Source: Geobacter sp. AOG2
Lineage (GTDB): Bacteria; Desulfobacterota; Desulfuromonadia; Geobacterales; Pseudopelobacteraceae
Reading direction: 5' to 3'
DNA length: 64,000 nucleotides
Assembly (NCBI RefSeq): GCF_019972295.1
Contig: NZ_BLJA01000001.1
Location: forward strand, 2,608,158 to 2,672,157
Shown here: positions 41,493 through 48,713 of the stretch, one piece after another
Layout: each line of letters opens with the position of its first letter
Numbering within the stretch: the stretch's first letter is position 1
Notes under the pieces: generated by a model
What the model saw: only the letters and a program-made list of their open reading frames with translations
What the model was told of the DNA's origin: nothing
The model's database searches: none
Translations under genes and position numbers: made by a program

Positions 41493-42365
41493 CTAGACAC
41501 TTCCTGCTTTCAATAAATGCTGTCTTTCAAACTCAACCGGTGACAGGTCGTCATTGTAGCCATGACGCCGGATTGGATTGTAGAACATTTCGATGCAGTT
41601 GAATATATCCTGCCGTGCTTCTTCCCGATCTTTGTATGTCTTCCGCTTGATTCGTTCCCTTTTCAATAGCTGGAAAAAGCTTTCTGCAACTGCGTTGTCG
41701 TAGCAGTTACCCCTCCGGCTCATGCTGCATACCATGTTGTGTGACTTCAAGAAATGCTGCCAGTCACTGCTGGTGTACTGGCTACCTTGATCTGAATGGA
41801 TTATTACCTGGTTCTTGGGCTTGCGCCGCCAGACAGCCATCAACAAGGCATTGAGAACAAGATCGACGTGCATCTTCGGCTGCATCGACCATCCGACAAC
41901 CTGTCGTGAGAACAGGTCGATCACAATAGCCAGGAACAACCACCCCTCATAGGTGCGAATGTAGGTAATGTCCGTGACCCAGGCTTGGTTGGGCTGCTGA
42001 ACATCAAAATCCTGCTGAAGGTGATTCTCGGCCAGGATGGCGACGCTGCCGCCTTTGTAGCGCGGTTTCCGGTAGCCGATCTGGGCCTTGAGCCCTTCCT
42101 GCTTCATCAGGCGGGCAACACGGTTCCTGCCACAGGTCTCGCCAATTTCGCGCAGGTCCTTGTGGATCTTGCGGTAGCCATAGACGCAGCCGCTTTCCAA
42201 CCAGAACTGCTTGATGAGTCCCAACAAACGCTCGTCATCCTTCTGCCGTGCTGACTTGGGCTGGTTGAGCCAAGCGTAGTAGCCACTGCGATGAATCCTC
42301 AGCATGTGGCAAAGGTTACGGATGGCAAACTCATCCTGGTGCGCCCGGATAAAGGCATACTTCAC
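41493..42365 (-). CDS. IS3-family transposase OrfB (DDE integrase domain)
   Basis: 290 residues with an HTH_21-type segment (Y-G-Y-R-K-I-H-K-D-L) and an rve/DDE core: V-T-D-I-T-Y-I, I-H-S-D-Q-G-S-Q-Y-T-S, and the Glu in N-A-V-A-E-S-F-F-Q. The GTG start overlaps the orfA stop (GTGA). Its stop codon touches the left terminal repeat of the IS. The active enzyme is expected as an OrfAB fusion through -1 frameshifting. Confidence 0.95.
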   Translation of the reverse strand: MKYAFIRAHQDEFAIRNLCHMLRIHRSGYYAWLNQPKSARQKDDERLLGLIKQFWLESGCVYGYRKIHKDLREIGETCGRNRVARLMKQEGLKAQIGYRKPRYKGGSVAILAENHLQQDFDVQQPNQAWVTDITYIRTYEGWLFLAIVIDLFSRQVVGWSMQPKMHVDLVLNALLMAVWRRKPKNQVIIHSDQGSQYTSSDWQHFLKSHNMVCSMSRRGNCYDNAVAESFFQLLKRERIKRKTYKDREEARQDIFNCIEMFYNPIRRHGYNDDLSPVEFERQHLLKAGSV

Positions 42366-42682
42366 TTGGACTCTCTTGCGAAGTATGCCGTTGCCTTTTT
42401 TAAGATATCTCGCTCTTCCGTGACGCGTTTAAGCTCAGCTTTGAGGCGTCTGATCTCGGTCTGCTGATCTTCAACGTAGGCGGCTTGCTGGGGGCCGTGG
42501 CCATACTTCTTGAGCCAGGCATAAAGGCTGAATGCGGTTACACCAAGTCGACTGGCAACATCAGCTACTGAATGGCCGCGCTCGGTGATTTGTTTGATTG
42601 CTTCTTGCTTGAATTCGTCGGTGTAACGCTTGTCGCTCATGGTGACCTCCTGAAGCCATCTTTTATAACTCAGGAGTGTCTA
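41494..42682 (-). mobile_element. IS3-family insertion sequence (about 1.19 kb)
   Basis: Two overlapping reading frames (orfA, orfB) lie between ends TAGACACTTCCTG (41494) and, reversed, TAGACACTCCTGAG (42682). The IR match is short with one indel, and I could not identify a clear target duplication, so exact ends are approximate. The copy looks intact: both frames are open and the frameshift signal is present. Confidence 0.85.
42362..42640 (-). CDS. IS3-family OrfA (helix-turn-helix)
   Basis: 92 residues with an HTH_Tnp_1 domain (Y-T-D-E-F-K-Q-E-A-I-K-Q, S-V-A-D-V-A-S-R-L-G-V) and a C-terminal leucine-zipper-like coiled coil (I-R-R-L-K-A-E-L-K-R-V-T-E-E-R-D-I-L-K-K). The minus strand holds A-AAA-AAG at 42395-42401 near its end, a slippery heptamer of the IS3 -1 frameshift type, inside L-K-K. 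Confidence 0.95.
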   Translation of the reverse strand: MSDKRYTDEFKQEAIKQITERGHSVADVASRLGVTAFSLYAWLKKYGHGPQQAAYVEDQQTEIRRLKAELKRVTEERDILKKATAYFARESK

Positions 42683-42711
42683 CGATTCTAGGGGCGATTC
42701 AGGTATTAACG

Positions 42712-42888
42712 ATGCCAGAACCGAAACATCTTGTAATTAAGTCCGCCGATCTCCCCATACCTCTGGAAGTGGTAGGCCCTAATGGAGAGCAGGAATTCTA
42801 TCTCTTACAACCTGCGACAAAGCGTTTTGGCGCATATCTCAATAAGATCGCCGAGCCGTTGCAAAAAATGCTTTTCGGCAAGAAATAG
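42712..42888 (+). CDS. Small hypothetical protein, possibly cut by the IS
   Basis: 58 residues from M-P-E-P-K-H-L-V, ending F-G-K-K. The frame stays open back to a GTG at 42676 inside the IS end, so an original upstream portion may have been lost through IS insertion. No domain recognised. No clear RBS at 42712. Confidence 0.45.
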   Translation: MPEPKHLVIKSADLPIPLEVVGPNGEQEFYLLQPATKRFGAYLNKIAEPLQKMLFGKK

Positions 42889-42998
42889 TATTTAAAAAAC
42901 ACATATTATATAACCTCGCCCTGTAGCAAGCATACCAAACGGAACAGCACAGCCAGGGGCAATCACTCAAATGCGCACACGCGCAGAAAGGATTGTTC

Positions 42999-44243
42999 AT
43001 GGCTATTTTTGTATCTGGAGATCACGCGCCCATTCAACCCGCCGGCTCGCCAGGGTTTGCCGGCTCGGCCGGCATCCCTGGCGGGACGGCGGAACCTTCC
43101 TCAAGCATGGCGTTATCTGTAACACGCCATGCGCAAAATCCACTATCAGACAGTTTCGAGTTTCTTGTCTGCGGGATTGACTCCCTTGATCTGGGTCTTT
43201 ATATCCTGTGGAACTACAAATTCAGTGACTTCATTTCAAAGCTGGATGAAAAGAAACAGGATGCCATGAGGGCAAACGGCGTCTTGGATCACAATCCCCA
43301 TGAACGGCAGTTCATCCATCTTGCCGCCGGTAAGCCGCCAAATTACCGTTATCATCTTCAATTCCCCGAATATCATCTTTATCTATCCATCACCGAAAAG
43401 GCCGAAGGTTCCCCGAATGGGTATCTCTCCGTCAATTCGGAAGCATTATGGAAGTACGGTCTCCCCTATGTCCTGGAAACCCTGGAAATCGACCTGTATC
43501 ATTTCGGCGGCACGATAGAACGCATACAGCCAAGCCGTGTTGATATGTGCGCCGATTACCGCATACCCGACGGGCTTACTCTGCCCTTTCTTGAAGCTCA
43601 CCGGGTATCGAGGGCCAAAGAAACAACCTTCCACCTTCGCCATGATGTTCTTGAAACCTATTATGTCGGTTCCCCCTCCGCTCCTGTCCGTCTGCGTATC
43701 TATGACAAGGACAAGGAGATTCACGCCAAGGGCACAAAATTCTGGTTCGCGGAAATTTGGAACACTGACGACATAGCCAAAGTCTGGCGGGTAGAATTCC
43801 AGATGCGGCGGCCATTCCTCCGGCAATTCGGTATCAACAGCCTGGAAGACCTCTGGCAGAAAATCGGCGGGGTGTGGGCATATCTGACAGAGGAATGGAT
43901 TTCCTTACGCCTCCCGGACAACGACAGGACGGCAAGAAGGTCTGTCCTTCCCTGGTGGGAACATGTCCAGAAAGCCGGTAATGCCTACGATTCGGCAGGT
44001 GGTGTGCGGCGTTCTGGTCAAAGTGACATGCTCGCCCCGGTGGAATGGTATGTTTCCCACGTTGCCGGGTGCCTCGCGTCCGTTGCGGCCCGGCTCAATA
44101 TTGACGACTGTACTGAGGCGGTCAAGGTGCTTGGCGACAATCTGGAAGGACACTGGCGACATAAGGACTTTAAGAGCGAAGTGCAAAAACGTTCAATTCG
44201 TTTGGGCCGAATCAGTTGCGATCAGGAAGGGGGCGGTCTATAA
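42999..44243 (+). CDS. Rolling-circle-type replication initiator (Rep_trans/phage RstA-like)
   Basis: 414 residues, ATG at 42999 with AAAGGA upstream. It resembles the phage/plasmid replication-initiation factor group: I-D-S-L-D-L-G near the start, R-V-D-M-C-A-D-Y, R-L-R-I-Y-D-K-D-K-E-I-H and a W-R-V-E-F-Q-M-R-R motif, with F-R/L and W-rich helices to the C-terminus. The N-terminal 40 residues are low-complexity (Gly/Pro/Ser). It overlaps the AlpA-like gene by one base. This gene, together with the att repeats, suggests an integrative element that replicates by a rolling circle or a filamentous-phage satellite. Confidence 0.72.
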   Translation: MAIFVSGDHAPIQPAGSPGFAGSAGIPGGTAEPSSSMALSVTRHAQNPLSDSFEFLVCGIDSLDLGLYILWNYKFSDFISKLDEKKQDAMRANGVLDHNPHERQFIHLAAGKPPNYRYHLQFPEYHLYLSITEKAEGSPNGYLSVNSEALWKYGLPYVLETLEIDLYHFGGTIERIQPSRVDMCADYRIPDGLTLPFLEAHRVSRAKETTFHLRHDVLETYYVGSPSAPVRLRIYDKDKEIHAKGTKFWFAEIWNTDDIAKVWRVEFQMRRPFLRQFGINSLEDLWQKIGGVWAYLTEEWISLRLPDNDRTARRSVLPWWEHVQKAGNAYDSAGGVRRSGQSDMLAPVEWYVSHVAGCLASVAARLNIDDCTEAVKVLGDNLEGHWRHKDFKSEVQKRSIRLGRISCDQEGGGL

Positions 44244-44473
44244 TGCAAACAAAAAATAACTGCAACCCGCTCCCTGAAACAGGCCTTGTGAGGCTGTCGC
44301 AAATTCTTGGGAACAAGAAAAAAGGGATACCGCCTATCATACCCGTGAGCAAATCGACGTGGTGGGCTGGCGTGAAGTCGGGTCGCTACCCAAAGCCAAT
44401 AAAGCTGGGAGAGCGGACGACCTGCTGGAATGTCCTTGATATTCGTCAGCTTATTAACCAGTCAGAAACATAA
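44243..44473 (+). CDS. AlpA-like excisionase/regulator
   Basis: 76 residues whose ATG shares one base with the Rep stop (TAATG). The MerR/AlpA-type winged helix is seen in V-R-L-S-Q-I-L, I-P-V-S-K-S-T-W-W-A-G-V-K-S-G-R-Y-P-K-P-I-K-L-G-E-R-T-T-C-W. Such proteins act as excision factors or activators of integrases in prophages and islands. Here it is coupled to Rep, but no integrase is seen in the element. Confidence 0.8.
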   Translation: MQTKNNCNPLPETGLVRLSQILGNKKKGIPPIIPVSKSTWWAGVKSGRYPKPIKLGERTTCWNVLDIRQLINQSET

Positions 44474-44498
44474 TCATTTATCATACGAGTTAAAGGCG

Positions 44499-45020
44499 AT
44501 GAAAATGAAACGAATAACTGATGTCCCAAACACCTCAAAAGAGATGCAGAAATTATACGACAAATTCTGGGACGAATCTGGAGACTTTAGAAAGTTGCTC
44601 CCTGAAATTGATGCTTTTCTCCAGAAATACCCGAATTACGTCGAGGCATTAGTTCTCAAGGCTAGATCATTGATGGCGATAGGCCGAAACAACGAAGCTC
44701 TGAAGTGTCTAAAAATGGCAAAACGTGCCGATAGATGGCGTTTAATTGGCCGTTTTGATGAAGCTGAGATTTACTTAGATAAAAAAAAGCACGAGGAATC
44801 AGTCAAAGTCTATGTAGAGGCAGTTAAAGCATATGCTGTGGAGTTGAAAAATGGCATGGATAGTTACCTGCTTTGCTGCAATTCGGAAAGCAAGGAGAAG
44901 CTAAAAGAGCTTACTCAGCAGGCTCTGGCCGACTTCTTCGCTCAAGACGAAGAGAACAAACCATTTGAAAAACTGCTCGGCAATTTCATGAAAATGAAGG
45001 ACGAGTTTCGTGACAACTAA
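44499..45020 (+). CDS. TPR-like protein carried by the element
   Basis: 173 residues, helical throughout, with tetratricopeptide-like spacing in F-L-Q-K-Y-P-N-Y-V-E-A-L-V-L-K-A-R-S-L-M-A and the following N-N-E-A-L-K-C-L-K-M-A-K. The base composition is much more AT-rich than the host genes, a sign of transfer. It may be element cargo. No enzyme motif. Start chosen at 44499 after AAAGGCG; the ATG at 44505 is also possible. Confidence 0.6.
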   Translation: MKMKRITDVPNTSKEMQKLYDKFWDESGDFRKLLPEIDAFLQKYPNYVEALVLKARSLMAIGRNNEALKCLKMAKRADRWRLIGRFDEAEIYLDKKKHEESVKVYVEAVKAYAVELKNGMDSYLLCCNSESKEKLKELTQQALADFFAQDEENKPFEKLLGNFMKMKDEFRDN

Positions 45021-45182
45021 AATCAACGTATAACAGGGCAGCGGCAAGCGGTCTCCGCTTCGCTTTGTCGTTACGCCCCCACGACGTTGAAAGGGCGGAA
45101 TTGTTTGGGTAACTTTCCGGGTAAGTACAAAAATCTTATTTAGTTTTTATTTTAAATTACGAAGCGTTACTTTGATTTTTGT

Positions 45183-45201
45183 ATTCCCATGTGCTCCGCC
45201 A
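45183..45201. other. Attachment site (attR) of the selC element
   Basis: ATTCCCATGTGCTCCGCCA matches the 3' end of tRNA-Sec (41386-41405) except for one missing T. No tRNA precedes it, so it is the far junction of an element of about 3.8 kb. Confidence 0.75.
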
Positions 45202-45254
45202 ATTTCTTCAAGCGCCGGGAAACCGTGACGCCCGTTGCTGCGTAAGATCCGTCC

Positions 45255-45518
45255 ATGGCGCGGCGTTTTCCGGCACCGAAAAGAACTGTCTCCGAGGCCG
45301 CCCACCACTACGACATGTGCCCTTGGGACTCTTTATGCTTGCTGGAAAGACCGAAAGCCGGCCTTTCCCCGGTGAACGACATCGTTCTCGCGCTTCTTGC
45401 CGCCATGTCGATACATGACCCGCATACCATTATCAGAGCCCAGATTGCCAGTTGGGCTGTTTTCCACGCTGGCTGTGCTTGCGAAACCGACGGGATAAGG
45501 TCGCGAGGGTTTTTATGA
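45255..45518 (+). CDS. Hypothetical protein, coupled to the next gene
   Basis: 87 residues beginning M-A-R-R-F-P-A-P-K-R-T-V-S-E. Its TGA overlaps the next ATG (ATGA at 45515), which suggests translational coupling and argues that it is real. Four Cys and several His in the second half, no motif recognised. No obvious RBS. Confidence 0.4.
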   Translation: MARRFPAPKRTVSEAAHHYDMCPWDSLCLLERPKAGLSPVNDIVLALLAAMSIHDPHTIIRAQIASWAVFHAGCACETDGIRSRGFL

Positions 45519-45943
45519 CATACTGCATGAATCCAATACTGATTGCGGGATTGGCAGGTTGCCTGATCGGCGGGGCAATCTCGGCGTATTGCTTTTCGGT
45601 TATTTCCCATCGAAAAATAGATATGTACAAAAGGGCCTTGATCCTCCTGAAGCTGTTGAAAAACAACCTGAAGCACCTGGACGGGAATGATTATCAACCG
45701 GACAAACTGATCGGGAACACCGATGTGGACAATGCCGTTTTCGCTCTCATCCCCTACTTACCGGTCGGATTAAGAAAACCCTTCAACGACCTGTGGGTTA
45801 CCTATCGCTTCGACAAGTTTTCAAAAACGAACAGACCGCCGGGCGAATATACAACCCTTGCGCCCGGCGATTCGAAAAAGCTCATAACTGACCGCACACA
45901 TGAACTGATAAAATTCCTCAACGAAATCATCTATAGCGTTTGA
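45515..45943 (+). CDS. Membrane-anchored hypothetical protein
   Basis: 142 residues with one N-terminal span (L-I-A-G-L-A-G-C-L-I-G-G-A-I-S-A-Y-C, about 8-28) and a soluble alpha-helical domain. The ATG at 45515 is coupled to the preceding ORF. No family recognised. It lies just outside the attR copy, with other small genes. Confidence 0.6.
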   Translation: MTYCMNPILIAGLAGCLIGGAISAYCFSVISHRKIDMYKRALILLKLLKNNLKHLDGNDYQPDKLIGNTDVDNAVFALIPYLPVGLRKPFNDLWVTYRFDKFSKTNRPPGEYTTLAPGDSKKLITDRTHELIKFLNEIIYSV

Positions 45944-46038
45944 CGGGCGTCGGGGCCATACCGGCTCTCGATGGCGGGCAGACCGGGGCACGTTGCCCCT
46001 GCGGGGTTCCCTGGCTTTTCTGAGGTAAGGAGACGGGT

Positions 46039-46284
46039 ATGCACCTGATTGAAATGATATGGAACGGCCTCGGCGGCGTCGGCCCTCAGGCGATGGTATT
46101 AAAAATCTGCTTCATGCTCTTTCTGGTGGCTTTGTTCTGGATTATCTGCGAGTTTGCCAAGCACATCATCACCGTCGGCGCCAGGTTCCTGACGGACGCC
46201 CTGCGCTATCTTGCCGTTGTGGTCAGAGGCTGGCCGGAAGGACCGGAAGAAGAGCGCTCCAAACCAAAGGAAACCGTGCGATAG
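46039..46284 (+). CDS. Small membrane protein, unknown
   Basis: 81 residues, with TAAGGAGA just upstream of the ATG. One long membrane span (M-V-L-K-I-C-F-M-L-F-L-V-A-L-F-W-I-I-C, about 19-38), then a second amphipathic segment and a charged tail (E-G-P-E-E-E-R-S-K-P-K). Size and layout recall small phage membrane proteins, but no match is claimed. Confidence 0.6.
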   Translation: MHLIEMIWNGLGGVGPQAMVLKICFMLFLVALFWIICEFAKHIITVGARFLTDALRYLAVVVRGWPEGPEEERSKPKETVR

Positions 46285-46363
46285 TTTTGTGATTCACCGC
46301 CCGGGGGACAACAAGGGACAAGCGCCTACCGTCGCCTCGGCAACGCATAATTGCCTGTCATCC

Positions 46364-46526
46364 TAGTGTCCCGTGCGGTTAGTCGTGGGAAGTAATTCCC
46401 GGCTATTTTGGCTGGTGCCAAGACGCGGCGACGCAGGTGTAGCAGGGTCTACATCAAGGAGCCGCAACGACGGCAGCAGTCAAAAGAGCCGGAATTGCGA
46501 GTACGAACTAACCGCACGGGACACTA
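46364..46526. repeat. Family-1 inverted-repeat element, copy C
   Basis: 163 bp bounded by perfect 20-bp inverted ends, TAGTGTCCCGTGCGGTTAGT and its exact reverse complement. The interior is nearly the same as copy B (GGCGACGCAGGTGTAGCAGG, GGAGCCGCAACGACGGCAGC). The ends differ from copy B at two positions (TG for CC), changed on both sides. Confidence 0.9.
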
Positions 46527-46561
46527 ATATCCCCCGAACCGCACCATCCCGGCCTGCGCGA

Positions 46562-47278
46562 TCACATCGCCGCGAACTGCCGTTCCAACCCCTTCGGGTC
46601 CTTTGACCACAACTCGTTCACCTGGAGCGACATGGGGTCGGGGAAAATGTCTTCCTGGCCGGCCATGATCCCTTTGACAATGTTTTCCGCGGTAACATGG
46701 ACATCCGTCTTCGGCATGTCAAAGTCACGAGCCATGTCGGTATCGATCGGGCCGGGAAAGATTCCGTGTACGGAAATGTTTTTGGCTTTCAATTCCGCAC
46801 GAATCGCCTGGGTTGCGGAAAAAAGCGCCGCTTTCGATGCGCAGTAGCCTCCGACTGCGGCCATGCTGGCAAGGCCGATAACGGAGATGACATTGGCAAT
46901 CGCCCCGCCGCCCCGCTTCTCAAACACGGGAACGAACGCCCGGACCATACCGATGGTGCCGAAATAATTCACGTTCATGTCGCGCTTCAAGGCATCGGGA
47001 TCGCCGGAGACGACCGACGCAAAGGCCGCAACACCGGCATTGTTGATGAGCAGGTCCACATCCTGCGCCAAAGCGGCGGCCTTGTTGATAAGATCCTGGT
47101 CGGTGATGTCCAGGTGCACCTTGACGACCCGCGCATCTCCGAAATCGGGCAGATCGGCAATCGTACGCGCCGCGGCATAGATTTTACCGGTGGGCTGTTT
47201 GAGCAACGCTTCGACGAGAGCTTTGCCGATACCGCGATTGGCGCCGCTGACAAAGATTGTTTTGTTTTCGAGTTTCAT
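46562..47278 (-). CDS. Short-chain dehydrogenase/reductase
   Basis: 238 residues, ATG at 47278 with GGGAGAA upstream. The Rossmann motif reads S-G-A-N-R-G-I-G-K-A-L, N-N-A-G near residue 80, catalytic S-V-I-G and Y-C-A-S-K-A-A. A classical SDR of the NAD(P)-dependent type. Substrate unknown; no partner genes adjacent. Confidence 0.9.
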   Translation of the reverse strand: MKLENKTIFVSGANRGIGKALVEALLKQPTGKIYAAARTIADLPDFGDARVVKVHLDITDQDLINKAAALAQDVDLLINNAGVAAFASVVSGDPDALKRDMNVNYFGTIGMVRAFVPVFEKRGGGAIANVISVIGLASMAAVGGYCASKAALFSATQAIRAELKAKNISVHGIFPGPIDTDMARDFDMPKTDVHVTAENIVKGIMAGQEDIFPDPMSLQVNELWSKDPKGLERQFAAM

Positions 47279-47431
47279 ACCGGTTCTCCCTTGTTGTAAG
47301 CCTTGGTTCGGCTCGTTCCCTTGGTCGGAAAGGTTGTCGTGTTGGGTTCTCTGCCTATTTACAACACACTTTGATGATACTCTTCGTTGGTAAACGATCT
47401 CAATACATTTGCGTGGGGTGTCCGGCACCCA

Positions 47432-47560
47432 TTATTTGCCTTCGAACCGTGCCCAATACGCTGTGCGCTTATTGCTCTCCTTACCCATGGGCCAACTGGT
47501 TACGATTATAAAGGCTATGACCAGAAATACCCACATCACGATGATCCCGATTATGCTCAT
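47432..47560 (-). CDS. Small single-span membrane protein (42 residues)
   Basis: A 42-codon ORF M-S-I-I-G-I-I-V-M-W-V-F-L-V-I-A-F-I-I-V then T-S-W-P-M-G-K-E-S-N-K-R-T-A-Y-W-A-R-F-E-G-K. GGGAGAAAG lies upstream of the ATG. One span plus a basic tail is the usual pattern of small inner-membrane peptides. It lies between the SDR and MscS genes on the same strand. Function unknown. Confidence 0.5.
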   Translation of the reverse strand: MSIIGIIVMWVFLVIAFIIVTSWPMGKESNKRTAYWARFEGK

Positions 47561-47797
47561 ACTTTCTCCCTTGCCACCAAAGATACCTTATTCGTAACAA
47601 GAGCATACCACAGAAAACGGCAAGTGCCGCAGCATTGTCGGGATTATCTTTGGAGAAGAAAGCGGGGATCGGCAGCCGTCTCGCAGAGACGGGATTGAAG
47701 AGGCGGGGGGTATGAGAGACAGGGGAATGAGGGGAAGGCGCTGTCCCATCGCCCCCCTTCTTCCCGCCGACGGCCTTGCCCATACCCACCTATGGGA

Positions 47798-48646
47798 TCA
47801 GGGCGCCGGGTTCAGAATGTGGACATCGCGGCGGGGGAACGGGATCTCGATCTGCCGGTCCCGGAAACGCTCTATGACAGCCTGGTAGATGGCGGCCTGG
47901 GCAGGAATGAAGTCCTCCACCTTCACCCACGGCTTGATCGCCAGGCCGATGGAAGAGTCGTTCAGGGCGGCTATGCCGACCACCGGGGCCGGTTCGGGCA
48001 GGACATAGGGGCTGTTTCGCAGGATGTCATGCACTGTCGAGAGCGCCAGGTCGAGGTCCACGCCGTACCCGACGGTGGCCTTCAGGTCGAGCTGGCGGAT
48101 GGTGCCGTAGTTGTGGAGGATCTCGCCGACGATCTTCCGGTTGGGAACGATGACCCTGGAATTGTCCGCATGCAGCAGGGTGGTGGAGAACAGCGCGATA
48201 TCCGTTACCTGGCCGTAGATTCCGAGCAGTTCGATATACTCGCCGATGGCAAACGGTTTGGCGAAGATGATCGTCAACCCGGCAACCAGATTGCCCAGAA
48301 TCCCTTGCATGGCAAGGCTGACGCCCACACCGGCCACGCCGATCCCGGCGATGAGCGGCGTAACCTGCACCCCCATCTGGCCGAGCGCCATGACCCCTAT
48401 GAGCGCTATGATCAGGAGCTTGACGACCTTGACGATCAGGTTGGTGACCGGCTCGTCGTACGCCCGCGACTTCAGCCAGCGGTGGATGAGATTGCCGGCC
48501 CAGCGGGCGATGAATACGCCAATGCCCATGAGGATGATGGCGGTGAGGATCTGCATGCCGTGATCGACGAAATAAAAGATCACCTTCTCGGTCAGTTCCG
48601 GTGAGGTTGCCGCGGCCGCTTTTTTTGCCAGTGTGGTGTCTGTCAT
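47798..48646 (-). CDS. mscS: Small-conductance mechanosensitive channel
   Basis: 282 residues with three membrane helices (about 25-47, 67-88, 95-120). The pore helix has the MscS Gly/Ala pattern A-G-V-G-V-S-L-A-M-Q-G-I-L-G-N, then G-L-T-I-I-F-A-K-P-F-A-I-G-E-Y-I, V-I-V-P-N-R-K-I-V-G and a C-terminal domain of about 110 residues. Length matches E. coli MscS (286). Pressure release during hypo-osmotic shock. Confidence 0.93.
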   Translation of the reverse strand: MTDTTLAKKAAAATSPELTEKVIFYFVDHGMQILTAIILMGIGVFIARWAGNLIHRWLKSRAYDEPVTNLIVKVVKLLIIALIGVMALGQMGVQVTPLIAGIGVAGVGVSLAMQGILGNLVAGLTIIFAKPFAIGEYIELLGIYGQVTDIALFSTTLLHADNSRVIVPNRKIVGEILHNYGTIRQLDLKATVGYGVDLDLALSTVHDILRNSPYVLPEPAPVVGIAALNDSSIGLAIKPWVKVEDFIPAQAAIYQAVIERFRDRQIEIPFPRRDVHILNPAP

Positions 48647-48713
48647 GGGAAAAGAGTATCACGGGATGGTGACGTTGACAATACTGCGGTAACCGGGGCT
48701 CAGATTGCCCGCC

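Noticed and set aside
45183-45201. A second tRNA-Sec or tRNA fragment
   Set aside because: Only the 3' 19 bases match; no acceptor 5' strand or arms precede it, so it is an att repeat.
47481-47789. A 102-codon minus-strand frame in the SDR-mscS gap
   Set aside because: No RBS and no motif, and it overlaps in another frame the small membrane peptide that has both RBS and hydrophobic span.
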